From the NCBI GenBank assembly GCA_037447655.1, contig JBBHKE010002333.1, positions 5,001 to 69,000 on the forward strand: a stretch of DNA of 64,000 nt, given 5' to 3'. Positions within the stretch are counted from its first letter, which is position 1. Each line of letters starts with the position of its first letter. The stretch comes from Zygnema cylindricum. Taxonomy: Eukaryota > Streptophyta > Zygnematophyceae > Zygnematales > Zygnemataceae. Below the pieces are notes generated by a model. It was not told where the DNA came from. It searched no databases and saw nothing but the letters and a program-made list of their open reading frames with translations. The translations under genes and the position numbers were made by a program. Of the stretch, positions 33,198 to 44,253 are shown one piece after another.

Positions 33198-35455
33198 CAC
33201 AGCAATATATAGTACACCATCCTCCCCTTGCAAAACATACACAGAGTTTTGAACTGATCCTTTCAAAGCCTAATTTGGTGAGGAACTCATCAGATTTTAG
33301 GTTCTACTGTCTAGGGGCCTGTTCAAACCATACAAGGATTTCATCAGTCTACGTAATAGTTTTTCCTTTCCTTTTTCTACATACATCTTTAGTTGCTGCA
33401 TATAAATAGTTTCTTCCAGCTCTCCATGAAAGAAAGTTGTTTTTATATCGATTTGATGCACTTCCATATTTTCAATTGGTGTTAAACATAAAAGAATCCT
33501 GACAATAGGAAATATTACCACTGGAGAGAAAGTCTCCTCAAAATCGATTCCTTCTTTCTTATTGTAACCTTTGGCCACCAGTCTGGCCTTGTACCTTTCA
33601 ATGGTGCCATCTTGTTCAACTTTAGTTTGAATATGTAGTTTTTGGAAAGCTTTCAGTCTCAACAAATTAGTAAGATGGTAAAAAGATAGTAATTTGTTAT
33701 GTAATGACATGCGTCATCACTTGAGTGCAGTACAGGACAACGCAACTGCTTTGGTGACAGAGCAGCGCAGCAACAGAGTAGCGAAGCAACAGAGCAGTAC
33801 AGCAGCGCAGTTGCTATACAGATAGAGCAGCGCAGCAGCTAAACTGCGACATATACAGGACAACCCAGCTGCGGTTACTTTGGATATAATCTGTAGAGAC
33901 AACGCAACTACTGTTATGTTGAATATGATTCGGTACAGACAACGCAGATGCAATTGATATGAATCAAGTTAATGGACCTCAACTTAGTGGGTAGCTCAGT
34001 GGTAGCTCAATGGTAGCTTAGTGGTAGCTCAGTGGTAGCTCAGTGGTAGCTCAGTATTAGCTTGGCAACTTGAAGTACCTCTCAATACACTGGTATTGCC
34101 GGTACAACACTAGTATAAGACTAAGGACTCATAATACATGATGTATACCGACTTCGAAGTAATAAGACTGCAGACAGTTTTTGGGAAACTTCTGAGTATT
34201 ATTTCTTGAGTGTTGTCAAATTAGTTGTGCTGAAACTTTGCGAGTTGTCAGTGTTTATGCTGCTCTATATTCTGATAGAGTTTTGTGAGGTTTGGATGTT
34301 TCTATAAGAATTGGTGAGCACTTGAAAACAGCTGTTTGGAAGGATTCTTGATAGCTTCTGAGAGTGTATCATGTCTACTTCTACTACTACTGCTGCTCCT
34401 CCACCTGCACTGGTGGTTGTAGAACAACAGAATACCTATTTGCTGCCGATGGCTTTTCAGTCCGAAGTGAGATCAACCAGCTCCCATGTTTGAGCTTGCA
34501 TGATAGACTTTATTTTGTCGTTTGCCGTCTCTATCCAGTGATTTCTTTCACGTGAGGAGAAGGCTTCTCGGATAGTCTGAGGTTCTCCCAAGTTAGCAAA
34601 ATAGGCAAAATGAGAACTTGACTGCAGGCGGCTGCTACATCTTCTTTCCCCCGGAAATTTTGAGGCGGAGATCGAAGGATGTCTTGAATTCTTAGTTGGT
34701 CTGGTCACTTGTTTTGTCTGGTCTTGGAGGTGTTCAGTTTGTTCCATATGAGTTTGAAGAGGCACCTGATGATCCAAAGAAACTTGTTTTGCAATCTTGT
34801 GTGGAATAGCAAGAAAATATACAGTCTTTAGAGTGTCAAATATAACATATTCTTGTGATTTTTCTGCTGCTTGGTTTTTGTCAATGTAAAAAGATCTACC
34901 GATACATTTTCATCTTTCCAAATTATATTTTTAGCTACTACCATAATTTTCTTATATAAAAAATATTCTTTATATCCTTTTGAATGGTCATCATATCCTA
35001 CTAGAATACCTGGCAACCCTTTCGTTCCAATTTCTAAGTATTCGGTGAAGTGTCTAAAATAAAGCATTTGCTTCCAAAATCTTTGAAATGATTAACATCT
35101 AGTTTTCTACCGGTCCATATCTCAAAAGATGTAGTGCTAATTGACCTAGAACCTATTCTATATTTAAAGTAAACTGCACAATTGAGGGCCTCAGCCCAGA
35201 ATTTCATATCAATATTTTTGTCTACTAACATCTAACTAGCACTCTCTGCAATAGTCCTATTCAGTCTTTCCGAGACACCATTTTTCTCTGGTGTGTTAGA
35301 GATTGTTAGCTGGGGACTAATACCCTCATCCAGAAGGCATTTGTCAAACTCCTTTGATATGTATTCTCCTCCATTGTCTGATCTGAGCTCTAAAATCGGA
35401 GCATTATGTAGTTTTTGTGCCAAAGCCTTGTAATGTTTAAAGTGGCCGAATAAGA
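33198..35455 (-). pseudogene. Copia element E pol fragment (integrase to RT), minus strand
   Basis: Minus-strand integrase begins at GHFKHYKALAQKLH (~35440), with RSDNGGEY and EKNGVSERLNRT (35232-35455), then FWAEALNC and GYDDHSKGY. RT starts at WELVDL (34460), and continues as YKARLVAKGYNKKEG, DIKTTFFHGELEE and SLYGL (33297-33600). It ends where D' begins. It is B-like but a separate family member. Multiple stops and frameshifts are present. A solo LTR in the opposite orientation splits RT at 33634-34429. Its upstream end (35455) meets the satellite. Confidence 0.75.
33634..34429 (+). mobile_element. Solo LTR of family B with 5-bp target duplication
   Basis: 796 bp from TGTAGTTTTTGGAAAG to GTAGAACAACA, in plus orientation inside the minus-strand E reverse transcriptase. 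GAATA flanks both sides (33629-33633 and 34430-34434). Removing the LTR and one GAATA restores the RT reading around the VFK motif, apart from a nearby small deletion. Inside: CAGCGCAG repeats (33730-33870) and tandem TAGCTCAGTGG units (33988-34065). Confidence 0.9.
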
Positions 35456-36183
35456 ATAAGTGGCGATTACAAGAATTGTTACCTAAATTACACAAACAGT
35501 TAGCGATAACAGGAATTGTTATCTAAATTACACAAACTGTTAGCGCTAACATGAATGGTAACCTAACTTACACCAACTGTTAGCGATAACAAGAATTGTA
35601 AACAAACTTACACAAACTGTTAGCGATAACACAAATTGTCACCTAACTTACACAAACTATTTGCGCTAATAAGAATGGTTACCTTACTTACACAAACTGT
35701 TAGCGATAACAAGAATTAATACCTAACTTACACCAACTGTTAGCGATAACAAGAATTTTAACCTAACACAGAACTAGCTAACACGAATTGTTACCTAAGT
35801 TACACAAATTGTTAGCGTTAACAATAGTTGTTATCTAAATTACACAAAGAGTTAGCGGTAACAAGAAATGTTACCTTAATTACAAAAACTGTTAGCGATA
35901 ACAGGAAATGATTTCTAAATAACACAAACTATTTGACCAAACAAGATTTGTTACCTAACTTACACAAACGGTTTGCAATAAAAGGAATTGTTATCTATCG
36001 TACACAAACAGTTAGCGATAAAAGGAATTGTTACCTAACTTACACAAATTCTTAGCGATAACATTAATTATTACCTAAATTACACAAACTGTTAGCGATA
36101 ACAGGAATTGTTATCTAACTTACACAAACTGTTAGCGATAACAACAATTGTTATCTAACTTACACAAACAGTTAGCTATAAAA
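35456..36183 (+). repeat. 40-bp satellite array, forward (S1)
   Basis: About 18 copies of the 40-bp unit in the orientation TTACACAAACTGTTAGCG. The core here is mostly GTTAGCGATAAC, one base from the perfect palindrome GTTAGCGCTAAC seen further right. The left end abuts copia E, the right end the 202-bp repeat. No coding sequence. Confidence 0.9.
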
Positions 36184-37524
36184 AGTGTTTGTTACCAGTA
36201 TTGTTGTTAGTGCAACACAATGTTGCGTTATAAACATGGTTCGGAGTTTTTTTTTCCTCTTTTCGTGACCGCAAAAAATAAACGTTGTTTGTTACAAATA
36301 TCTTTGTTAGCGCAAACTCAAATTTGCGTTACAAACATGGTTTAGGGTTTATTTTAACTATTTTTGTGAGCGTTAACAATATTAAGTGTTTGTTACCACT
36401 ATTGTTGTTAGCGCAAACATAAACTTGTGTTATAAACATGGTACGGAGTTTATTATACCTCTTTTTGTGACCGCGAACAATAAATGTTGTTTGTTTCAAA
36501 TACCTTTGTTAGCCCAAACTTAAATTTGTGTTACAAACATGGTTTATGGTTTTTTTTTAACATTTCTTTTTAAGCGTTAACAATATCAAGTGTTTGTTAC
36601 CACTATTGTTGTTAGCGCAAACACAAACTTGTGTTATAAATATGGTTCGGAGTTTATAATACCTCTTTTTGTGATCACGAACAATAAACGTTGTATGTTA
36701 CAAATATCTTTGTTAACCCAAACTCAAATTTTTGTTACAAACATGGTTTAGGGTTTTTTTTTACTATTTTTGTGACCGTTAACAATATAAAGTGTTTGTT
36801 ACTATTATTGTTGTTAGCGCAAACACAAACTTGTGTTATAAACATGGTTCAGAGTTTATATTACCTCTTTTTGTGACCGCGAACAATAAACGTTGTTTGT
36901 TACAAATATCTTTTTTAGCGCAAACTCAAATTTGTGTTACAAACATGGTTTAGGGTTTTATTTAACTATTTTTGTGAGCGTCAACAATATAAATTGTTTG
37001 TTACCACTATTGTTGTTAGCCCAAACACAAACTTGAGTTATAAACATGGTTTGGAGTTTATTTTACCTCTTTTTGTGACCGCGAACAATAAACGTTATTT
37101 GTTACAAATATCTTTGTTAGCGCAAACTCACATTTAAGTTAGAACCATGGTTTAGGGTTTTTTTTAACTATTTTTGTGAGCGTTAACAATATAAAGAGTT
37201 TGTTACCACTATTGTTGTTAGCGTAAACACAAACTTGTGTTATAAACATGGTTCTGAGTTTATTTTACCTCTTTTTATGACTGCGAACATTACACATTGT
37301 TTGTTACAAATATCTTTGTTAGAGCAAACTCAAATTTGTGTTAGAAACATGGTTTAAGGTTTTGTTTAATTTTTTTTGTGAGCGTTAACAATATAAAGAG
37401 TTTCTTACCACTATTGTTGCTGGCGTAAACACAAACTTGTGTTATAAACATGGTTCGGAGTTTAATTTACCTCTTCTTGTGACCGCGAAAAATAAACGTT
37501 TTTTGTTACAAATATCTTTGTAAG
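36184..37524 (+). repeat. 202-bp dimeric satellite (left part)
   Basis: Successive TGTTAC(C)ACT-type landmarks fall at 36391, 36595, 36797, 36999, 37201 and 37403, a period of about 202 bp. Each unit has two ~101-bp halves of alternating type: one with TTGTTAGCGCAAACACAAAC and ATGGTTCGGAG, the other with ATATCTTTGTTAGCGCAAAC and ATGGTTTAGGG. So this is a two-monomer higher-order repeat. The GTTAGCGC core is shared with the 40-bp satellite. Element D interrupts it at 37524. Confidence 0.85.
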
Positions 37525-38564
37525 TGTTGAAATAAGTAGCTTTCGTTGTATTTTCTAGGACTAAACTTATTAGCAAAAACATATAAAGAAAATGTAGGCA
37601 GCCTGCCTCCTTCTCTCCTCTCTTGCCCCCAACTTGTTGTAGTCAGTGAAGGAGAGAGAGAGCGATGGAGCCATGGCTGCCTCAGCTCCATAGGAAGGAC
37701 TACAGAGTGACTTAAGTCACTCTCAACAAAAGGTTGAGTCCGGTAGGACTCGAACCCCCGACCGGAAGAGCGCGGCGTAGCAATTAGCTCTAACCAGTCT
37801 GTCGTAGAAGTCCGTTAGAAGATTTAGGGTTTCATTATTATATAAACTATTGTATTATAAAGAAATCATTTAACTGAAACTCTATACGGCATGCATAGAT
37901 ACAGTTTTACAAAGTACGAAGTACTTTACTAATTTGAAACGGATATCGCGCATTTTTGTTTCGACAGCGAAACAAATATCGCACAAGTATTTATTACGGC
38001 TGAGATTGCATTTCGCGTCAAATTTAACAGCGCACATCATTGTCGAAATCTCGGAATGATCACTTTGGTATTTAGTGCCTTGGCATGACCTGGCGCCACG
38101 TGGAGAGATGTAATTCGGTTGCGGGAATTTGGAGGAACGTACGGACGAGTAGAAAATGGACACGCGTCCGCCTAATGGCCTTGTCGTACAAAGGTCCTAC
38201 AAAAAGTACATCGGCAGTAGTACTTTTATGTACTATACAGTAATTGGATTAGTTCATACAATTAGTAGATAGGGGTTGTGAGAGGGAGCTAGGACTTCGA
38301 AAAATCTGGTAGATGGTCTTCTCTCTCCCTTTGAGAGGTTGTATAAAATTGGCAATTTTACCAGCTTATAACTTATCGGCTAGTTGGCCGTTTTCAGTGA
38401 TTCTTTTTGCTACGCACTCATGGGAGTCCATGGTGCACAGGGATGCAGTCAAATTGTCATTTTGCCTTCTTGGGCAGCAGTGGTTGTGGCTTGAAGTGGG
38501 ATAGTTAAATACTATCTAGAGGCATCCTATATTCTGTAGTCTAATGGAGGACACATAATTTCAG
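37525..38564 (+). repeat. 5' LTR of element D
   Basis: Starts TGTTGAAATAAGTAG and ends GAGGACACATAATTTCA. It contains the inverse of a tRNA-like T-arm with a perfect B-box (GGACTCGAACC at 37746-37756), a CACGTGG G-box near 38097, and GTAC clusters at 37915-37925 and 38186-38233. An eroded primer site GGTTCTGAGCCCACC follows at 38565-38579 (two mismatches). Confidence 0.85.
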
Positions 38565-40536
38565 GTTCTGAGCCCACCCACTAGGGCGCTCACCTTTAAT
38601 GGATCTGGGTTCATCTATTAAGAAGCCATGATAATGGGAGCTTTGTGCGAAAAATGATTCTGGGGTGTCGTTAGTGGACAATTGAAACGTCCACCTTCGA
38701 GAACTCCACCTGTATTTGGAGGAGTAAGGTTTCCTACAACAACGGCTGCCTCTATAGAGGAGGCAGATGATGGGGACAATAGTGTGTCCGAAAAGGGGAA
38801 AGGGAAGGAGACACCCCTCACTCCTATCGCCACAATATCGGGAGCGGCGACTGTGAAGACCGTGGAGAACGATACTCAAATGTGGGAGGATGTAAATATG
38901 GCTGCCAAGAACTTTATTATGAGGCACCTCACTCAAGCTTTGGCCACTCCTCATCTTCACATTTACAAAGCCGAGGAGTTGTGGGTGAGTTTGGTGGAGA
39001 TTTATAGAGCTGGAACTATTCACGAGTTCTTGTTGGCTGAGTAAAAGCTATTGAGTTACACTTACAAAGGAGGAAAGATGTTAGATTACTGTAATGATCT
39101 TTCTTGTTTGTATATGGAGATGGAAAGTGCCGGGTGGACAGGTACAATGAAAATGAAAATTAACACCCTTATCATGAAGTTACCAGATGAGTTCGAAAAC
39201 ATAATGTACCGAGTACACGGAATGCGTGATAGTTCATGGAAATGGAACACAATAGTTAGGATGATACTTGTGCAGGAAAACACAATGGAGATTAGGAGAG
39301 GAGGAAAGAGCATTAAAGCTCTAGGAGCAATAAGGGATCGATGGGGGAAGGACTCAAAGAAACCGTACAAAGGGGAAAGGGATCATTCTGGAGGACCGAG
39401 GCCCCTAAAGGGTCTTTGTCATTTTTGCAAAAAGCTGAGACACTTCATCGCAGATTGTGTCAAGTTGTCCGAGCAGAGGCTCCAAGAGAACCGCGGAGGG
39501 GGTTCTTCCGGAGGGAAGAAAAAGACACTCGTGGTTACAAAAGTGACACGAGAAACCGAGGTTGAGTCTTCTGAGGAGGATAGGGAGCTTCTTCTTACGA
39601 GAGTGTGGTTGAGAAGGAGATCCCTCGGAGATAGAAGAGTGCCCTTGGAGCAATTCGGGAAATCCACAGGAAAGATGGATCATCGACTCAAATGCATCCA
39701 TGCATATGTGTCGTGATATGGAACTCTTCATTAAGCTAAGAAAATCCTAATATAGAGATAGAGTATAGGGATGGGAGAGTGGTTACTACAGATCTAGTGG
39801 GATCAGTAGATCTGAAAATCTTAGTGGGGTGTAAGACTTCTATACTCACATTCTCATATGTACTCTACATTCCTTAGCTGAGTAAAGATCTTGTCTCTAC
39901 GTCTGTGTTAGATGACAAAGAGTTTGATACCTTCACTAGAAAGGGAGTCTTTACAGCTAAGTATGGGGATGAAGTTTATTTCACGGCAGACAAGGGTAGC
40001 CAAGGAATATTTAGGCTTAACCTGAGTAATGAAAAGAAAAATGCTTACTATGTTGGTATTCCTAAGTTGATGATTTGGCATAAGCGGTTGGGACATGTGC
40101 ATTTTGATATGTTGAGGGAAATGAAAAAGCTAAGAGTAGTAGAAGGCATTCCGAATGGGGATAATGAAATGATGAATGATTGTAGTGGCTGTGCTCAAGG
40201 TAAGGCTCATAGACTTCCCTTTCCCAAAGCCGCCATATATAGAGGTGAGAAAGTTTAAGATTTGGTCCACACAGATATTAGGGGACCAACAAAAGTACCT
40301 TTGGTTGGAGGAAAGATGTTTATGATGACAATAACCGATGACTGGTCTATATACTCTAGAGTCTACTTTCTAAAAATAAAGTTTGAAGCATCAACTTAAT
40401 TCAAAGAATACAAAGCCTAGAGTAAGAAGTTGCATGAAACCCCCATTAAGAGGATAAAGAGTGATAATAGGGGGGAATAAACCTCTAACTAGATTGAGGA
40501 ATATGTGAGAGAAGAGGGAGTGGAGCATGAGAAAAC
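38545..40536 (+). pseudogene. Gag, protease and integrase start of element D
   Basis: Gag starts in the LTR at 38545 but has a TAA four codons later. The later gag pieces are recognisable: MKLPDEFENIMYRV and the knuckle CHFCKKLRHFIADC (39051-39716). The protease motif reads DSNASMHMC instead of DSGA. The GAG-pre-integrase zinc region (MIWHKRLGHVHFDM, CSGCAQGKAHRLPF) is at 39905-40258. The integrase core follows to VEHEKT, where A2 is inserted. There are many stops and frameshifts. Confidence 0.75.
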
Positions 40537-41585
40537 TGTATAAACTAATGGTTATTAAGTATTTTCTAGGTCTGAAAAGAAATAAAGAAGCCGAGGCATT
40601 CTATCTCTAACTTCTCTCTCCAACTCTCAATCTTGTCGCAGTCACTGAGAGATTGGAGAGGAAGCTAGAGCCATGGCTACCTTGGCTATCCTGAGGTTTA
40701 CGGGAACTTTATATTAGTTAGGGTTTATTTTTTTAAAAGGTATGTGCCGGCGACAGGAATTGATCCTTGTACCTACCGGCTGGCAGACAAGAAATAGCCG
40801 GTAGCCTTAGCCGTTAAGTCTAGAATTAATGTTACGTAGTATATAGTTTGATAATTAATTAAATATGTATACGTACAATTATTTATTTAACAATAATAAA
40901 TTACGGGATACATAGATCCGGTAATACATAAAGTACGGATTACGGTACGGACTAAAAATCAATACCGCGCATTTGTTTTGTAAGTGAAACAAATACCGCA
41001 CATGTATTTATTACGGCTACGATTAAATTAGATTCTAATCGGACGGCCGCAATTAGCGCCGAGATCGCGGAGGAAGATTTCGGCGGTTTGTGGCCACGGC
41101 CACATCAAATGACGTGTGGCGAAATTACGTTGGATCGTGGAATCTCCGGATATTATGGCACCGAATCCGGATATGACATGTGTCGACATTTAGGCCATGT
41201 CGTACAATGTCCGTACCTAAAGTACAGTGGCAGCTCTACTTTTGCGTACGGAACTGTATTCTGATTGGTTCCGTACATCAGTAGATAGAGTCTGTGAGAG
41301 AGATAGGACTTAGAAAAATTAGAAGATAGGACCCTCTCTCCCAGAGAGTTTCTGTACAAAAGGTCAACTTTGACCCTCCATAACTTACTGCTCAGGGGAG
41401 CAAATTAAGAGATTCTTTTTGCTATCGACTCAAGGGAAGCTTGCATTCACAGAGGTGCAAGTGGTCAAAGTTTTTGTCTGCCAGTGTGGCAGTTATTTTT
41501 GCTTAAACACTAAGGGGTCAGGATTATCCTAGAGGCTTCTTATAAGCTGTATACTCTGAGGACTTATGGAGGTCTCAGAGTTTCA
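40537..41585 (+). repeat. 5' LTR of A2
   Basis: 1049 bp from TGTATAAACTAATGG to GTCTCAGAGTTTCA. The GTAC cluster is at about 41200-41275. The gag ATG is at 41566, 20 bp before the LTR ends. The purine tract, primer site and both LTR ends agree with A1 and A3. Confidence 0.9.
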
Positions 41586-44253
41586 GGTTATGGGCCCACC
41601 CTCTAGGGTACCAATCTTTAATGGAACTGGCTTCATATACTGGGAAAGTATGATGATAGGAGCTCTATGCGAAAAAAGGTTTTGGGGGATAGTGAGTGGA
41701 CGGTTGGGGCCTCCATCAAGTCTTGGAATTCCTCTAGGGTTTGGAGGAACCAGATTCACCAGGAAAGAGGATCCACCTTCAACGGAGGAAACAAAAGAAG
41801 GAGAGGTGGTGGACAAAGGAAAGGAGAAGGAGACGACCACACCAATAGCAACTGGTTCGACATTCATGTCACCTATTCCGAGGAATGAGGAGAATGATAC
41901 TGAAACCTGGGACTTCAATAATATGGCAGCAAAGCACTTCATCCTACGCCATCTCACTCAAGGACTTGCATGTCCTCATTTGCAGTTAGAAAGGGCATCC
42001 GATCTTTGGATGGCTCTCATAGAAATGTACCGAAGTGGTACGATTCAGCAACAACAGTTGGCTGATCAGAAAGTTAAGGAGTATGTATACAAAGGGGGAA
42101 ATATGTTGGATTTTTGCAATGAGCTTGCTACACTCTTCATGGAGCTTGAGAGTGCGGGAAAAGATTTTAGTGAAAAAGAAAAGGTTAACTGTTTACTGAT
42201 GAAGTTACCTGATGAGTTCGTAAACATAGTTTACCGTGTGCAGGACTTGCCTAACTCAAGGTGGATATGGAACGCAGTGGTAGGGATGATTCTCGTTCAA
42301 GAGAATACGATTGAGATCCGAAGGGGAGGAAAGAGTGGCCAAGCCTTGGCAATAGCGACTCATTGGAGGAACAGGGATTCGCGAAAACTGGTTGGAAACT
42401 ATGGGGGTAGGGAGCAGAAAAAACAGGCCGACGAGTTCGAACCAAGGGCTCCCAAAGGTTTATGTCATTTTTGTAAGAAATCGGGGCACTATATGGAAGA
42501 GTGCACTAAGCTAACCGAGCTTCGGTTAAAGGAGGGGCAGACCGGTGGTACCCCGAGAGGAAAGAAAAAAGCCCTTATCATAAAGGTACTTGAGGCGGAA
42601 TCCGAGGACGAGGACGATGAGCTTCTTTTGGACGAGGAGTTGGAGGCGAAAAATGAGGTCGAAATTCCACGAAGGCAGAAATGTGCTTACGGTAGATTGA
42701 AAGGTGAAGCAGGTTGGATTGTAGATTCAGGTGCCTCTATGCACATGTGTAAGGATAGACACCTGTTCACTAAGATAAGAAAGATTCCCACCGTAGAGAT
42801 AGAGTACGGGGATGGGAGGATAGTCACCACTACTCTTGTAGGATCGGTAGATCTGAAAGTGTTACTAGAAGGAAAGACATCCATATTAACATTCTCCGAT
42901 GTATTGTTTATTCCGGAGCTGAACAAAAATCTTATCTCTACATCAGTATTAGATGATAAGGGTTTTTTCACTAGCACTAGGGAAGGAGTCTTTACTGCTA
43001 GTTTTGAGGATGATGTCTATTTCATTGCTGAGAAAGGTAGCAATGGGATGTTTAGGCTGATCTTAAGTAATGAAAAGAAGAAACTTTATTATGCAGGTGT
43101 TCATGATATTATGATGTGGCATAAGAGGCTCGGACATGTGAATCTAGATAAGTTAAGAGAGATGAAAAAGATGGGAGTGGTGGAAGGGATTCAGTTCAGT
43201 GAGAGTGATGATATAAGTGATTGTAGTGGATGTGCTCAAGGTAAAGCACACAGATTACCCTTTCCTAAGTCAGCCACCTATAAGGGAGAAAAAATTCTAG
43301 ATCTAGTACACACAGATATTTGGGGACCGGCTAAAGTGCCCTCACCGGGGGGGAAGAGATTTATGATGACTGTAACTGATGATTGGTCTCAGTATTCCCG
43401 GGTATATTTTTTGAAAAACAAGTCCGAAGCTGAGGATTGTTTTAGACAATATAAAGCATGGAGCGAAAAACTCCATGAAACTCCTATCAAGAGAGTAAGG
43501 AGTGACAATGGTGGAGAGTATACTTCTAACCAGTTTGAGGATTTTCTGAGGGAAGATGGGGTTCAACACCAAAAGACAGTTCCAGAAAATCCGTTACAGA
43601 ATGGGGTAGCTGAAAGGTTAAATAGAACAATAAGTGATAGTGCTAAAAGTATGTTGTCAGATAAAAAGATAGGAAAAAGGTTTTGGGCAGAAGCAATGAA
43701 CTGTGCTAATTACCTCAAGAATAGAGTTCTTACTTCAGCTATAAAAGATCAAACACCTTATGAGAGATGGACAGGCCGGAAACCAGACATATCTCACTTA
43801 AAGGTTTTCGACAGTCAAGTGTTCAATCTAGATACTGATCGGTCCAATTGGAAGCTAGATCCTAAAGGAAAACCGGGATACTTATTAGGATATGATGAAG
43901 ATGTTAAAGGATATAGAGTTTATAAACTAAAAAGGGAAGATATAATCTTAATAAAGCATCTAGTAGTTATGGATGAAAGAAAGTCTGTGGATCCCTTCAA
44001 ATATACGAAGTCAGTAAAAATCAGATTTGAGTCAAAAAATTCTGATGACTTTGAGCTCCCTAACTATCCAGGTTTTAGAGAAGATGACATTATTGCAGGT
44101 ACAAATCAGACCGAAAAGGACTCGGCTGTGGAAACTCTAGTGACAACTCTACTCGAAGTGGAAGACGTGGTGGAAATTGATTCGGAATCAAGGGATAAGG
44201 GAGAAGCCGAGTTTGTACGAAAGAATCCACGAAAACCATTTATTCCAGCCTGA
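41566..44253 (+). CDS. Gag-protease-integrase polyprotein of A2 (895 codons)
   Basis: An uninterrupted frame. Gag spans residues 1-~330, starting MEVSEFQVMGPPSRVP, with UBN2-like core motifs (LADQKVKEYVYKGGNML, MKLPDEFVNIVYRV) and a CCHC knuckle CHFCKKSGHYMEEC at ~300. Aspartic protease DSGASMHMCKD is at ~385. The integrase zinc region MMWHKRLGHVNLDKL ... CSGCAQGK is at ~516-560. The integrase core has its DDE residues in HTDIWGP, RSDNGGEY and QNGVAERLNR (~580-680). The C-terminal part ends in GYDEDVKGYRVY and an acidic tail. A TGA at 44251 separates it from RT; related copies read on, so the stop is probably a mutation. The start may also be the Met inside the primer site. Confidence 0.85.
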   Translation: MEVSEFQVMGPPSRVPIFNGTGFIYWESMMIGALCEKRFWGIVSGRLGPPSSLGIPLGFGGTRFTRKEDPPSTEETKEGEVVDKGKEKETTTPIATGSTFMSPIPRNEENDTETWDFNNMAAKHFILRHLTQGLACPHLQLERASDLWMALIEMYRSGTIQQQQLADQKVKEYVYKGGNMLDFCNELATLFMELESAGKDFSEKEKVNCLLMKLPDEFVNIVYRVQDLPNSRWIWNAVVGMILVQENTIEIRRGGKSGQALAIATHWRNRDSRKLVGNYGGREQKKQADEFEPRAPKGLCHFCKKSGHYMEECTKLTELRLKEGQTGGTPRGKKKALIIKVLEAESEDEDDELLLDEELEAKNEVEIPRRQKCAYGRLKGEAGWIVDSGASMHMCKDRHLFTKIRKIPTVEIEYGDGRIVTTTLVGSVDLKVLLEGKTSILTFSDVLFIPELNKNLISTSVLDDKGFFTSTREGVFTASFEDDVYFIAEKGSNGMFRLILSNEKKKLYYAGVHDIMMWHKRLGHVNLDKLREMKKMGVVEGIQFSESDDISDCSGCAQGKAHRLPFPKSATYKGEKILDLVHTDIWGPAKVPSPGGKRFMMTVTDDWSQYSRVYFLKNKSEAEDCFRQYKAWSEKLHETPIKRVRSDNGGEYTSNQFEDFLREDGVQHQKTVPENPLQNGVAERLNRTISDSAKSMLSDKKIGKRFWAEAMNCANYLKNRVLTSAIKDQTPYERWTGRKPDISHLKVFDSQVFNLDTDRSNWKLDPKGKPGYLLGYDEDVKGYRVYKLKREDIILIKHLVVMDERKSVDPFKYTKSVKIRFESKNSDDFELPNYPGFREDDIIAGTNQTEKDSAVETLVTTLLEVEDVVEIDSESRDKGEAEFVRKNPRKPFIPA
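41586..41600 (+). promoter_or_regulatory. Primer-binding site of A2
   Basis: GGTTATGGGCCCACC begins at the base after the LTR. It is the exact complement of 15 nt of the initiator tRNA-Met anticodon arm and codes for Val-Met-Gly-Pro in gag. Confidence 0.8.

Noticed and set aside
35456-36183. Telomere-type repeat
   Set aside because: The unit is 40 bp and lacks TTTAGGG arrays; isolated TTTAGGGTTT strings are scattered only.
36691-37137. Frames inside the 202-bp satellite
   Set aside because: Low-complexity translation of a tandem repeat; copies differ in frame and stops.
37733-37797. A functional tRNA gene on the minus strand of LTR D
   Set aside because: The B-box and part of a D-arm are present, but I could not fold a complete acceptor stem and anticodon arm of normal length.
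41583-41957. Minus-strand frames opposite gag (also 21233, 42687, 63640)
   Set aside because: They recur in all A copies only because the sense gag is conserved; no domain and no promoter context.
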